Made by a program: the position numbers and the translations under genes
Shown: piece by piece, positions 1 to 9,112 of the stretch
Numbering within the stretch: position 1 is the first letter of the stretch
Layout of the letters: every line of letters begins with the position of its first letter
The notes under the pieces: model-generated
The model's input: the letters and a program-made list of their open reading frames with translations, nothing else
What the model was told of the DNA's origin: nothing
Databases searched by the model: none
Source of the DNA: an uncultured Roseobacter sp.
GTDB taxonomy: Bacteria; Pseudomonadota; Alphaproteobacteria; Rhodobacterales; Rhodobacteraceae
Assembly (NCBI GenBank): GCA_913054455.1
Contig: CAJXIL010000001.1
Span: 1 to 64,000 of the forward strand
Direction of reading: 5' to 3'
DNA: 64,000 bases

Positions 1-1120
1 CCAGGTTCTTAAAGCCCTCCAGTTCGGTTTCAACGTCCCGCACATCGGCCACATCCAGATTGGCAATTTGTTGTGCCAACATCGAGTGGTTGATGATCAG
101 CTCCCCAACAGCGTTGATAAGCCGGTCCACCCGCTCGAGATCAACGCGCAGTGTTGGATTTGGCCCACGCTGCTCAGATTTTGCGTTCTCGGCTTTGGGG
201 GCCGCAGGCTTGCCGCCGGACACTTCCGGTTTTGCCTCCGGTGTTGGTGCGGGGGCCGGCTGTTCAAAAGGGGCTGCGGGGGTCTCTTCAACCATGGCTG
301 CGGGCTCCGATACAGGCGTTGGGTCTGTTGGGGCACCACCAAAAGCGGCTTCTAGCGCCGCAAGGGCAGCAGCATCCGCTTCCGCGTCACCGGCACCTTC
401 GATTGACAGTTCGCAGAGGCCTTCGACAAACTCAAAGACCGCTTCAACTGTGGATCGTGCTTCGGTGGTGACAAGGGTCAGATTCCAGCTGAGATAGCTT
501 TCCTCTGGATCAATACTGTCAAACCCGGGCAGCTCCATAACATCGAGCTCGATGTTCAGCTCACCCATCTCTTTGAGAGCTTGGAACAGGAAAATGGGCT
601 CATTGCCGGTGCTGTACATGTCCTTGAGGGGACGGAAATGGATCTGATAGGTCTCTTCGGTCGGGGCCGCAGGGATATCAATCGCACTTATATCCATCGG
701 ACCACCAAGCCCCATGGGCTCAAAGGTCAGATCTTCTTCCTCTTCAGGAATGTACTTGTCCAGAGCTTCGATCAGCATGTCGTGATGCGCCTGGTCGGTT
801 TCGCCGCCATCGCGGGCAACGGCGACCAGGTTGTACAGGTGATCGCAGGAGCGCAGCAGCAGCTGGATCAGCGGCTCATCAAGCTCCATCCGGTTGGCCC
901 GGACCTCATCAAAAACAGTCTCAAATCTGTGGGCAAAAGCCACCAACTCGTCCAAGCCAAATGCGCCCGCGCCACCCTTGATCGAGTGAACCGCGCGGAA
1001 AACGGCATTGACTACCTCTGGGTTATGATCGCCTCCTTCGATGGCGCTCAAACCCTCATCCGTTGCTTCAAGGAGTTCTTCGCACTCCTCAAAGAAGGTA
1101 TCTTGGATTGACCCCGACAT
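1..1120 (-). CDS. cheA: Chemotaxis histidine kinase CheA, N-terminal part (Hpt/P1 and P2 region), truncated by the window start
   Basis: Reverse complement from 1120 reads MSGSIQDTFFEECEELLEATDEGLSAIEGGDHNPEVVNAVFRAVHSIKGGAGAFG, the CheA P1 Hpt motif (HSIKGGAGAFG); frame stays open to the window edge; next to cheY. Confidence 0.93.
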   Translation of the reverse strand, partial: MSGSIQDTFFEECEELLEATDEGLSAIEGGDHNPEVVNAVFRAVHSIKGGAGAFGLDELVAFAHRFETVFDEVRANRMELDEPLIQLLLRSCDHLYNLVAVARDGGETDQAHHDMLIEALDKYIPEEEEDLTFEPMGLGGPMDISAIDIPAAPTEETYQIHFRPLKDMYSTGNEPIFLFQALKEMGELNIELDVMELPGFDSIDPEESYLSWNLTLVTTEARSTVEAVFEFVEGLCELSIEGAGDAEADAAALAALEAAFGGAPTDPTPVSEPAAMVEETPAAPFEQPAPAPTPEAKPEVSGGKPAAPKAENAKSEQRGPNPTLRVDLERVDRLINAVGELIINHSMLAQQIANLDVADVRDVETELEGFKNL

Positions 1121-1121
1121 T

Positions 1122-1496
1122 TTATGCCGCAGCCCCGGTTACGCGCTTGAGTGCGAAGATCAGGGAGGCATCATCAAATGGTTTGGTGATCCAACCAGTG
1201 GCACCGGCGTTACGGGCACGTGCCTTCATCTCTGGGGCGCTTTCCGTGGTTAGGACCAGGATTGGAACCTTGGAATTGATGTCAGTGCCGCGCAGTTCTT
1301 CGATCACGCCAAAACCGTCGAGGTTGGGCATGTTGATGTCTGTGATCACCACATCTGGTGCGACATCATCATACATGTCGACGCCTTCGCGGCCATCGAC
1401 CGCACTTACATACTCAAATCCGGCCTCTTCCAGGGTGGCCGCGAGCAGATTCCGGATGGTGCGGGAATCATCGATTGCCAGTACTTTGGTTTTCAT
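1122..1496 (-). CDS. cheY: Chemotaxis response regulator CheY (single receiver domain)
   Basis: 124 aa MKTKVLAIDDSRTIRNLL...PDVVITDINMPNLDGFGVIEELR...TGWITKPFD; canonical DD, D and K residues. Confidence 0.93.
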   Translation of the reverse strand: MKTKVLAIDDSRTIRNLLAATLEEAGFEYVSAVDGREGVDMYDDVAPDVVITDINMPNLDGFGVIEELRGTDINSKVPILVLTTESAPEMKARARNAGATGWITKPFDDASLIFALKRVTGAAA

Positions 1497-1780
1497 GCTG
1501 TTACCTCGTCTTCAAATCGGTTGGGCTCAAGACCCAAGAGCGTCAGGGACTTGCGGCAGGAATCGTTAATATGGGTTACCGCGAACCCCAGTTCTTCGGA
1601 GCGCCATTGTTGTTCGGCGCTAAGCAACAGTTGCAGACAGCGCGAAGGCATGGCTGCAACATTGCTGCAATCAATCTCCACTGCGGCGGAGCGGGCCCCG
1701 CTCAGAAATGCTGTGAGCGGACTCAACTCTGCAAATGCATTTGGCAATTCCAAAAGGTGTTTCTGCGTTTCTGTGGTCAT
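1493..1780 (-). CDS. STAS-domain protein in chemotaxis operon
   Basis: 95 aa with AAVEIDCSNVAAMPSRCLQLLLSAEQQW, STAS-like; overlaps cheY start. Confidence 0.7.
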   Translation of the reverse strand: MTTETQKHLLELPNAFAELSPLTAFLSGARSAAVEIDCSNVAAMPSRCLQLLLSAEQQWRSEELGFAVTHINDSCRKSLTLLGLEPNRFEDEVTA

Positions 1781-2229
1781 CTTCCGCGATTCTCACCCCC
1801 ATTGTCGGTGACATGTTTGTATTCGATAGCTTCATAGTTAGGCCTTTGGGCTTAACAATTGATTGCTGCAAACAGTGAGAACAGAGGTTTTGTGCGATTG
1901 AAAACCAGGGAGATCCGCGCATTTTCCTAAAGTTTTTCCGGTTCCTGCAGTGCCGACAAATCAAAAGGAATGATTTCGTTTAACGACAGCACCAAAGGGA
2001 GCGGCGCAAGAGTACCGTATATATAGGCGCTATTTCCTGATGGCTCCAACAGCTCGACTATTGGGATAAAAATGGTGCCTGCTGGACCCAGGAATAGGCA
2101 TGAAATGACTTTAGATTTCTAAAATTGAAATTACTGACGGGGTCCGTAAGCCGCAAATTAACATCTCTTCTGCAATCTAGCCGCTAGTCATTACGCGGTT
2201 TGCCGCGAAACATGCCGCAGGAGAAGAAA

Positions 2230-4602
2230 ATGCAGGGTCTGAAGTCTCTGAAGATCGCCCACAAACTACCGCTGTTCGTCGTCGGGTTTGGGGTGCTGCT
2301 GACCGCGATTATTGTCACGATCAGTACAATCAACTTTCAGAAAAGCGCCTTTCAACAGGCCGAAAATCAGTTCGAGTCTCTCATTGCTGGGCGCAAAACG
2401 GCTTTTCAGGCGCTGTTGCGCGGGGTCAACGCCGACCTGCTGACGTTGGCAAGTACGCCTTCCACAGCAACGGCCATTCAGCGGCTTTCGGCAGCCTGGA
2501 GCAACCTCGGGGCTGAGGCCTCGGATATCGCACGCAAGACCTATATCGCAGAGAATCCCTTTCCAGCTGGTGAGCGCCACATGCTCGACCGCGGCAAACA
2601 GACGATTCCCTACAATATCCATCACTCCAAGTTTCATCCTTCCTTTCGGACTCTGCTGACAGCGAAAGGCTACTATGATGCCTTCCTGATCAGCATGCCT
2701 GGGGATGTGATCTATTCAGTCTTTAAAGAAGACGACTATGGCACCAACCTGATGAATGGCGCCTACAAAGATAGTGATCTCGCTGTCCTCTTCCGCGAAG
2801 CACTGGAGGCTGAGGCCGGCAGGGTCGTCTTTTCCGATGTGACGCCCTACGCGCCAAGTGACAATGCAGCCGCTGCTTTTGCGGCCACCAAGATTGTCGC
2901 GCCTTCGGGCCAAACGGTGGGTGTTGTGATCCTGCAAATCCCAATGAACATGATCAACAGCATTATGAACGATGATCAGGGTATTGGCGATTCGGTCGAT
3001 ATCTTTTTGGCGGGGCCCGACCTCACCGCGCGCTCGTCTTCCCGCTTTGAAGATGGCCATGCCGTTTTGGACCAGCTGCCTGCCAGCGACTACCTGACAC
3101 AAGCCCTGGAAGGAAACGGTCGCTTTACCACAGAAGCAACTGGCCTGCGCGGCCAACCTGTCGCGGCCTATGCCGAAAGCATTCCACTGGAAAGAGGCAC
3201 CTGGGTTATTGCCATTGAACAAGATCGCCAAGAGCTGCTGGCGCCAGTGGTAAGAGATCGCAATATCTTGATGATTGCCTCGTTGCTGGGCGCTGCCGTC
3301 ATGTCGGTCTTTGGCTGGCTGTTTGCTGGCCGGATTACCCGTCCTTTGGCTCGCATCTGTCGCAATATGGATGCGGTTTCTTCTGGCAATCTGGATATTG
3401 ACGTGCCGGATGCGGACCGCGGTGACGAGATTGGCGAGATCGGTAAGACACTGGTGTCGATGCAGGAAGATCTGCAGCAGGCCCGCATTGCCGAAGAACA
3501 TCGCGCAGAGCTGCAACAGGAACAGCAAATTGTTGTTGAGAACCTGAGCGCGGGTCTGGTCAGGCTTTCTGAGGGCGATTTCTCTCTCCCTATTGAACAG
3601 GTCTTCTCTGGTGAGCACGAAAAACTGCGCCTGAACTACAATCAGACAATCGAGACCCTTAGCGAAACTGTTTCTCAAGTCATTGATTCTTCTAGTTCCA
3701 TTCGCAACGGTGCGACTGAAATTAGCCGTGCCTCTGATGATCTGTCCAATCGGACAGAAAGTCAGGCCGCGACCTTGGAAGAAACAGCGGCCGCTCTGGA
3801 TGAATTGACCGCAAGTGTGAAATCCGCGGCCGATGGCGCCCGTAGTGTTGAAGCCACCATGGACGAAGCAAAGAAAGAGGCAGAGAACACCGGTGAAGTT
3901 GTGCAAAGTGCGGTTTCAGCCATGACTGAAATCGAACAGAGTTCGGATCACATCGGTCAGATCATCTCGGTTATCGATGATATTGCGTTCCAGACCAATT
4001 TGCTTGCGCTTAATGCGGGCGTAGAAGCGGCCCGAGCCGGTGAGGCTGGCAAAGGCTTTGCGGTTGTGGCCTCTGAAGTCCGAGCTCTGGCGCAGCGGTC
4101 TTCTGACGCGGCGATGGAGATCAAGACCCTTATCAGTGACAGCTCGAAACAGGTCGAACGCGGTGTTGATCTGGTTGGCAAAGCTGGGGATGCGCTCAAC
4201 AATATCGTTGAACGCGTCAGCCACATCTCCAAGCTTGTGTCCGGTATTGCGGAGGGGGCCGTGGAACAATCCACAGGGCTCAATGAGATCAATACTGGCG
4301 TGACGCAGTTGGATCAGGTGACACAGCAAAATGCCGCCATGGTGGAACAAGCGACAGCGGCTGGACACCTGCTGAGCTCCGATTCGACGCAGCTGGCGCA
4401 GCTGGTATCTCGTTTCAGCATCAAGGATGGCGCCAAGGTCGTGCAGATGCAGACGGCTGCTTCGCCACCTGCGACGCAGGATCAGCTTCCCTCTGCCCAT
4501 GGAAATGATGACTGGGATTTGGATGAGGTGAAACCAACGCCATCCAGCGTCGCTGCCCACACCGGTGGAAATGCCGCACAGGACCTGTGGCAAGATTTTT
4601 GA
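2230..4602 (+). CDS. Methyl-accepting chemotaxis protein (Cache-type sensor, HAMP, MCP signalling domain)
   Basis: N-terminal TM, long sensor region, second TM (ILMIASLLGAAVMSVFGWLFAG), HAMP, MCP hairpin (IDDIAFQTNLLALNAGVEAARAGEAGKGFAVVASEVRALAQRS). Start chosen at 2230 because AGGAGA sits just upstream; the ORF opens at 2200. Confidence 0.93.
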   Translation: MQGLKSLKIAHKLPLFVVGFGVLLTAIIVTISTINFQKSAFQQAENQFESLIAGRKTAFQALLRGVNADLLTLASTPSTATAIQRLSAAWSNLGAEASDIARKTYIAENPFPAGERHMLDRGKQTIPYNIHHSKFHPSFRTLLTAKGYYDAFLISMPGDVIYSVFKEDDYGTNLMNGAYKDSDLAVLFREALEAEAGRVVFSDVTPYAPSDNAAAAFAATKIVAPSGQTVGVVILQIPMNMINSIMNDDQGIGDSVDIFLAGPDLTARSSSRFEDGHAVLDQLPASDYLTQALEGNGRFTTEATGLRGQPVAAYAESIPLERGTWVIAIEQDRQELLAPVVRDRNILMIASLLGAAVMSVFGWLFAGRITRPLARICRNMDAVSSGNLDIDVPDADRGDEIGEIGKTLVSMQEDLQQARIAEEHRAELQQEQQIVVENLSAGLVRLSEGDFSLPIEQVFSGEHEKLRLNYNQTIETLSETVSQVIDSSSSIRNGATEISRASDDLSNRTESQAATLEETAAALDELTASVKSAADGARSVEATMDEAKKEAENTGEVVQSAVSAMTEIEQSSDHIGQIISVIDDIAFQTNLLALNAGVEAARAGEAGKGFAVVASEVRALAQRSSDAAMEIKTLISDSSKQVERGVDLVGKAGDALNNIVERVSHISKLVSGIAEGAVEQSTGLNEINTGVTQLDQVTQQNAAMVEQATAAGHLLSSDSTQLAQLVSRFSIKDGAKVVQMQTAASPPATQDQLPSAHGNDDWDLDEVKPTPSSVAAHTGGNAAQDLWQDF

Positions 4603-4611
4603 ATAGCCATT

Positions 4612-4636
4612 CTCGGGGCGCGCAAGCTGCCCCGAG
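4612..4636 (+). terminator. Hairpin between MCP gene and cheB (possible attenuator or terminator)
   Basis: CTCGGGGC - 9 nt - GCCCCGAG perfect 8-bp stem; no immediate T-tract. Confidence 0.4.
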
Positions 4637-4685
4637 GCGACCGTAAACTTCGGTTTTTTGCCGATCAACCTGACTGGGTGACACA

Positions 4686-5690
4686 TTGCCGTCTCAGAAC
4701 TTATTGATCATTACTACTGATCGGGCCTTTGCCCGTTCCATTCAACAGCACATGGAATCTACCTATCCTGGTATGAAGGTGTTTTTGGCCAACAACCTGA
4801 TGATGGCCTACAATCAGGCAGAGGCAGCGCAGCCGGTTTTTGCCTTTGTTGAAGATGGTTTTACCAAGCTGCCAGAATTTGAGATGATGCTGGCGCTGTT
4901 CTCCGCGCTAGACACCCGGTGGGTCGCGGTGATGGATAGTCTTGGGGCGACGCCAGCGCGCAAATCCTCGCCTTTGCTGAACGTCGGAGCCGGGATTTTT
5001 GAACTGACAAAAACGGATTCTCCGGTACAGTTCTCGCAGTACTTTGACATGATGGTCAAAGCCCCCAGGCGTGATCAAACCAGGGCCGGAAAACGAAACG
5101 GCGCAGCTGGCTCTGCGACTGACTTTAAAAAGATCATTCTGATTGGCTCCTCCACAGGTGGGGTAGAAGCTTTGCGCAGCGTTCTCGTTGGTTTTCCGGC
5201 GCAGTGCCCACCAACCTTGATTGTGCAGCACACCGGCAAGAATTTTGGCCAGGGCCTCGTATCGCTGTTGGATCGGATCTGCGCCGCCAAAGTTCTCCCG
5301 GCAGACGACAATATGACGCTGGAGCCAGGACACGTCTATGTTGCGGCGGGTCAGCGGCGCCATATGGGCATGACTCAACGTAAGCCAATGCGGGTGCGCC
5401 TCAAAGAAGGCCCACCTATTTCAGGTCATATGCCTTCTGTTGACGCATTGTTCACCTCTGCCGTGCCATATGGAAAAGAGGTGGTTGCAACCATCTTGAC
5501 CGGCATGGGCCAGGACGGGGCCAAGGGGCTCTTGGCCCTACGCAACGCAGGGGCAACCACCTTTGCGCAGGATGAAAAATCCTCGGTTGTCTATGGAATG
5601 CCACGTGTCGCCTGGGAAACCGGCGCTGCAGAAAAACAAGTTTCCCTAGCCCGTATGGCTGGGGCCCTTTTACAGGCTGCAAAAGCCTGA
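4686..5690 (+). CDS. cheB: CheB-type protein-glutamate methylesterase with a divergent receiver domain
   Basis: Catalytic motifs GSSTGGVEAL, VQHTGKNF and LTGMGQDGAKGL; TTG start; followed by cheD. Confidence 0.9.
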   Translation: MPSQNLLIITTDRAFARSIQQHMESTYPGMKVFLANNLMMAYNQAEAAQPVFAFVEDGFTKLPEFEMMLALFSALDTRWVAVMDSLGATPARKSSPLLNVGAGIFELTKTDSPVQFSQYFDMMVKAPRRDQTRAGKRNGAAGSATDFKKIILIGSSTGGVEALRSVLVGFPAQCPPTLIVQHTGKNFGQGLVSLLDRICAAKVLPADDNMTLEPGHVYVAAGQRRHMGMTQRKPMRVRLKEGPPISGHMPSVDALFTSAVPYGKEVVATILTGMGQDGAKGLLALRNAGATTFAQDEKSSVVYGMPRVAWETGAAEKQVSLARMAGALLQAAKA

Positions 5691-5713
5691 GTTTAGTTGA
5701 TAAGGAGTGTGCT

Positions 5714-6277
5714 GTGACAACAGTTTTTGCCAATACTACCTCGGTCACGGTTCTGCAGGGGGAATACCGGGTCTCTACAGATCCTAAAGTGATGTTTTCT
5801 ACCGTTCTCGGCTCCTGTATTGCGGCCTGTATCTATGACGCCGAAAATGGTGTCGGCGGAATGAACCATTTCCTGCTGGCAAACGCCAATGGCAACGGCG
5901 TGAGCGCCCGCTATGGCATTCACGCAATGGAGCTATTGATCAACGGCATCATGAAAAAAGGGGCGCAGCGGAACAACCTCAAGGCCAAGGTCTTTGGCGG
6001 CGCTAAGATGTCTGCGAACCTCTCCGATATTGGTGCGTCTAACTCTGCCTTCGTGCAGCAGTTCCTTCAGGACGAAGGCATTCCTGTCATTTCGTCCAGC
6101 GTTGGTGGCACCTCTGCGCGGCGTGTGCGGTTTCATGCGGTCTCTGGCAGTGCCCAGCAAACCCGGGTGGCAAATGACCGGCGGTTGGGTGAACAGGAAT
6201 TGGCGGCAGCGCGGCCGGCTCCAAAACCCGCTCCAGCGCCAGCGGCAGCCGATCCAGGTGGGCTGACGCTCTTCTGA
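5714..6277 (+). CDS. cheD: Chemoreceptor glutamine deamidase CheD
   Basis: TVLGSCIAACIYDAENGVGGMNHFLLA and KAKVFGGAKM motifs; GTG start. Confidence 0.93.
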   Translation: MTTVFANTTSVTVLQGEYRVSTDPKVMFSTVLGSCIAACIYDAENGVGGMNHFLLANANGNGVSARYGIHAMELLINGIMKKGAQRNNLKAKVFGGAKMSANLSDIGASNSAFVQQFLQDEGIPVISSSVGGTSARRVRFHAVSGSAQQTRVANDRRLGEQELAAARPAPKPAPAPAAADPGGLTLF

Positions 6278-6297
6278 TCGCCTACACTGAATTCGCA

Positions 6298-6332
6298 AAG
6301 GCCCGCCCCATGAAACACGGGGGTGGGCTTTT
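6298..6332 (+). terminator. Rho-independent terminator after cheD
   Basis: GCCCGCCCC - loop - GGGGTGGGC stem followed by TTTT. Confidence 0.75.
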
Positions 6333-6502
6333 GTCTGTCTAGGCCAAGCGTTTCTTTACCCTGGGCGCAGTTTCCTGGCATTGGTGATCTGCATATTTGA
6401 CTTGCCCAAGGGCAATGGCAGAGCTACCCAAAAGGGACGCATTTGTAGCTGGCCCAGGGGGGCTTTGATATCATTTTCCGGATCCGATGTTTCCTTGCGG
6501 CT

Positions 6503-7246
6503 TTGATCTGCTTGAGCGGACTGGGCTTAGCCAAAACCGCTTTGGCGGCGGATGTGACGGTCTTTGCGGCTGCCAGCCTGAAGACGGCATTGGATGAGAT
6601 CAGTGCGAAATTTGAGGCTGACACCGGTCATAGGACCGCCCTGTCGTTGGCGGGGTCTTCGCTCTTGGCGCGTCAGATCGCTTTGGGAGCGCCAGCTGAT
6701 ATCTACCTGCCGGCCAGCCCAGATTGGATGGACTACCTGCAAGACCAAAACCGCATTGTCCCAAGCAGTCGCCGGGACCTTCTGGGCAATAGATTGGTTC
6801 TGGTGGCGCCAAAGCAGAGCGCCCGGATTATTACCGGATTTGAGGATCCAGTTCTTTTCGACCAGCTGGGGCAGGGCAAACTGGCTATGGCCTTGGTTGA
6901 GGCTGTTCCTGCGGGAATATACGGCAAATCCGCGTTTGAAACATTGGGGCTTTGGCCGGACCTCGCCTCTCATATTGCACAGACAGATAATGTGCGCGTT
7001 GCACTTGCACTTGTCGCGGCCGGAGCCGCCCCGCTTGGCGTGGTCTATGCCAGCGATGCCCAAGCCGAGCCTCGCGTATCAGTTTTGGCAGAATTCCCGG
7101 CGCACTCTCACGCTCCGATCCGCTACCCGCTTGCCAAGGTTCAAGGGGCGGGTGGTCCCGCCGTTGAGGCCTTTTATTCCTATCTGCAAGGCCCAGAGGC
7201 GCGCGACGCCTTTGTTTCGGCGGGCTTTGACGTGATTGCGGAGTAG
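6503..7246 (+). CDS. modA: Molybdate ABC transporter, substrate-binding protein
   Basis: VTVFAAASLKTALDEISAKFEADTGHRTALSLAGSSLLARQIALGAPADIYLPAS; start codon uncertain (no in-frame ATG; TTG given). Confidence 0.93.
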   Translation: MICLSGLGLAKTALAADVTVFAAASLKTALDEISAKFEADTGHRTALSLAGSSLLARQIALGAPADIYLPASPDWMDYLQDQNRIVPSSRRDLLGNRLVLVAPKQSARIITGFEDPVLFDQLGQGKLAMALVEAVPAGIYGKSAFETLGLWPDLASHIAQTDNVRVALALVAAGAAPLGVVYASDAQAEPRVSVLAEFPAHSHAPIRYPLAKVQGAGGPAVEAFYSYLQGPEARDAFVSAGFDVIAE

Positions 7247-7252
7247 CGGCGG

Positions 7253-7945
7253 ATGAGCTGGCTTGGCCCCGAAGAATGGCAGGCGGTGGCGCTGTCTCTC
7301 AAAGTTTCGATCTGGGCCAGCCTTGTGACCTTACCTTTTGGTATCTTTACCGCCTACGCGCTGGCGCGTTGGCAATTTCCCGGCAAACAACTGATCAATG
7401 GGCTGGTCCATCTACCACTGATCTTGCCGCCGGTTGTTACTGGTTATCTGTTGCTGCTCACCTTTGGCCCGCAGGCCGGGTTAGGTGGATTTTTGCAGCA
7501 GTTTGGTATGTCTTTTGCCTTTCGCTGGACTGGCGCAGCTTTGGCAGCGGCGATCATGGGCTTCCCGCTTATGGTCCGGGCCATTCGACTGTCGATCGAG
7601 GCCGTGGACCCTAAATTGGAACAAGCCGCTGCGACCCTTGGGGCCAACCCATTTTGGGCCTTTGTCACAGTGACCCTGCCGCTCATCCTGCCTGGTATCC
7701 TTGCCGGTGTCATTCTTGCCTTTGCGAAGGCGATGGGGGAATTTGGCGCCACTATCACCTTTGTTTCAAATATCCCTGGGCAGACCCAAACTCTGCCCTC
7801 GGCGATCTATGCCTTCTTGCAGGTTCCGGGGGGCGAAAGTGCCGCGCTACGTCTGGTCGGGATCTCTGTTGCTGTCGCCATGGGGGCGCTGATCCTCTCC
7901 GAAGTGCTGGCGCGCCGCGCAGCCCGCCGCTTGGGAGGCCTGTGA
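7253..7945 (+). CDS. modB: Molybdate ABC transporter permease
   Basis: Membrane permease with EAAATLGANPFWAFVTVTLPLILPGILAGVILAFAKAMGEFGAT. Confidence 0.94.
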   Translation: MSWLGPEEWQAVALSLKVSIWASLVTLPFGIFTAYALARWQFPGKQLINGLVHLPLILPPVVTGYLLLLTFGPQAGLGGFLQQFGMSFAFRWTGAALAAAIMGFPLMVRAIRLSIEAVDPKLEQAAATLGANPFWAFVTVTLPLILPGILAGVILAFAKAMGEFGATITFVSNIPGQTQTLPSAIYAFLQVPGGESAALRLVGISVAVAMGALILSEVLARRAARRLGGL

Positions 7946-9042
7946 TGCTTGAGGTGTCTTTGCGCCAGCCCCTGGATGGTTTTACGCTTGATTTGAGCTT
8001 TGAGGCCCCTGCCGGGGTGACAGTACTGTTTGGCGGTTCTGGGGCGGGCAAAACAGCCGTGATCAATGCGGTGGCCGGGCTGAGGCGCCCTGAAAGTGGT
8101 CGGGTGGCGTTGAACGGTCGGGTGTTGTTTGATCTAGGCAAAGGCCTTTGGGTGCCGCCGCACCGCCGTCGCTTGGGCTATATCTTCCAGGAGGCGCGGC
8201 TTTTCCCTCATCTCACCGTACGCCAAAATCTGTTGTTTGGCCGCTGGTTTGCGCCGCGTGGTGCCGTGCGGGAGGATCTGGATCGGATCGTGACCATGCT
8301 TGGCATCGGTGCCTTGATGCAGCGTCATCCCGTAGCGCTGTCGGGGGGGGAAAAGCAGCGGGTGGCCATTGGGCGGGCCTTGCTTTCCAGCCCGGATCTG
8401 ATCCTTGCGGATGAGCCTCTGGCCGCATTGGACGAGGCCCGCAAAGAAGAAATCCTGCCTTATTTTGAACGCCTGCGGGATGAGCTGAAGGTGCCGATGC
8501 TCTACGTCAGCCACTCCGCTGCTGAGGTGGCGCGCCTAGCCACATCCGTCGTGGTGCTGAAAGACGGACAGGTGCAACGCCAGGGTAACGCGGCAGAGGT
8601 CTTTGGTGACGATCGGGTGATGCCAACTGGGGTGCGCGCCGCAGGGGCGCTCCTCGAGGCTCGGTTGTTGCGCCATCATCCTGATGGGCTCAGCGAGCTT
8701 GATGCAGGGGGTGTGTCCCTGTTTTTGCCTCAGGTGCAACAGGCGCCCGGCAGCCTGTTGCGGGTGCGGATCCTGGCGCAGGATGTGATCCTGTCCCGAC
8801 ACCGCCCAGAGGGTTTGTCTGCTCTGAATATATTACCCGCCGAGGTCGAGCAGATCCGTAGTGGCAGCGGTCCTGGCGCCATGGTCTCGCTCAAGACCGA
8901 CGCAGGGCGGGTGCTGGCGCGTATCACCCGGCGTTCTGCTCAGGCGCTGGAGCTATCCTGCGGAACGCCCTGCTACGCCGTTGTCAAATCCGTTGCAATT
9001 GCCCGCAGCGATGTTGGCGGTGCGGTGCCCGTTGACGACTAG
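7945..9042 (+). CDS. modC: Molybdate ABC transporter ATP-binding protein
   Basis: Walker A GGSGAGKTAV, LSGGEKQRVAIGRALLSSPDLILADEP; start overlaps modB stop (ORF track opens earlier at 7654). Confidence 0.94.
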   Translation: MLEVSLRQPLDGFTLDLSFEAPAGVTVLFGGSGAGKTAVINAVAGLRRPESGRVALNGRVLFDLGKGLWVPPHRRRLGYIFQEARLFPHLTVRQNLLFGRWFAPRGAVREDLDRIVTMLGIGALMQRHPVALSGGEKQRVAIGRALLSSPDLILADEPLAALDEARKEEILPYFERLRDELKVPMLYVSHSAAEVARLATSVVVLKDGQVQRQGNAAEVFGDDRVMPTGVRAAGALLEARLLRHHPDGLSELDAGGVSLFLPQVQQAPGSLLRVRILAQDVILSRHRPEGLSALNILPAEVEQIRSGSGPGAMVSLKTDAGRVLARITRRSAQALELSCGTPCYAVVKSVAIARSDVGGAVPVDD

Positions 9043-9046
9043 ATCA

Positions 9047-9076
9047 GAAAAAAAGGCCACGCCCAAAGCGCGGCCT
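9047..9076 (-). terminator. Hairpin between convergent modC and LysM gene, T-tract on the minus strand
   Basis: GGCCACGC - CCAAA - GCGCGGCC (one mismatch), flanked by an A run that is a T-tract on the minus strand. Confidence 0.65.
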
Positions 9077-9112
9077 CTTGTAGGTATCTTCGTAGGTCAA
9101 CCCCTAAGGCGG

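Noticed and set aside
60-1111. Several plus-strand ORFs at the window start
   Set aside because: They are antisense to the cheA reading frame, which is absent from the ORF track only because it runs off the window edge.
2716-3906. 396-aa minus-strand ORF antisense to the MCP gene
   Set aside because: Fully overlaps a well-supported MCP; composition has no recognisable domain; typical GC-rich antisense open frame.
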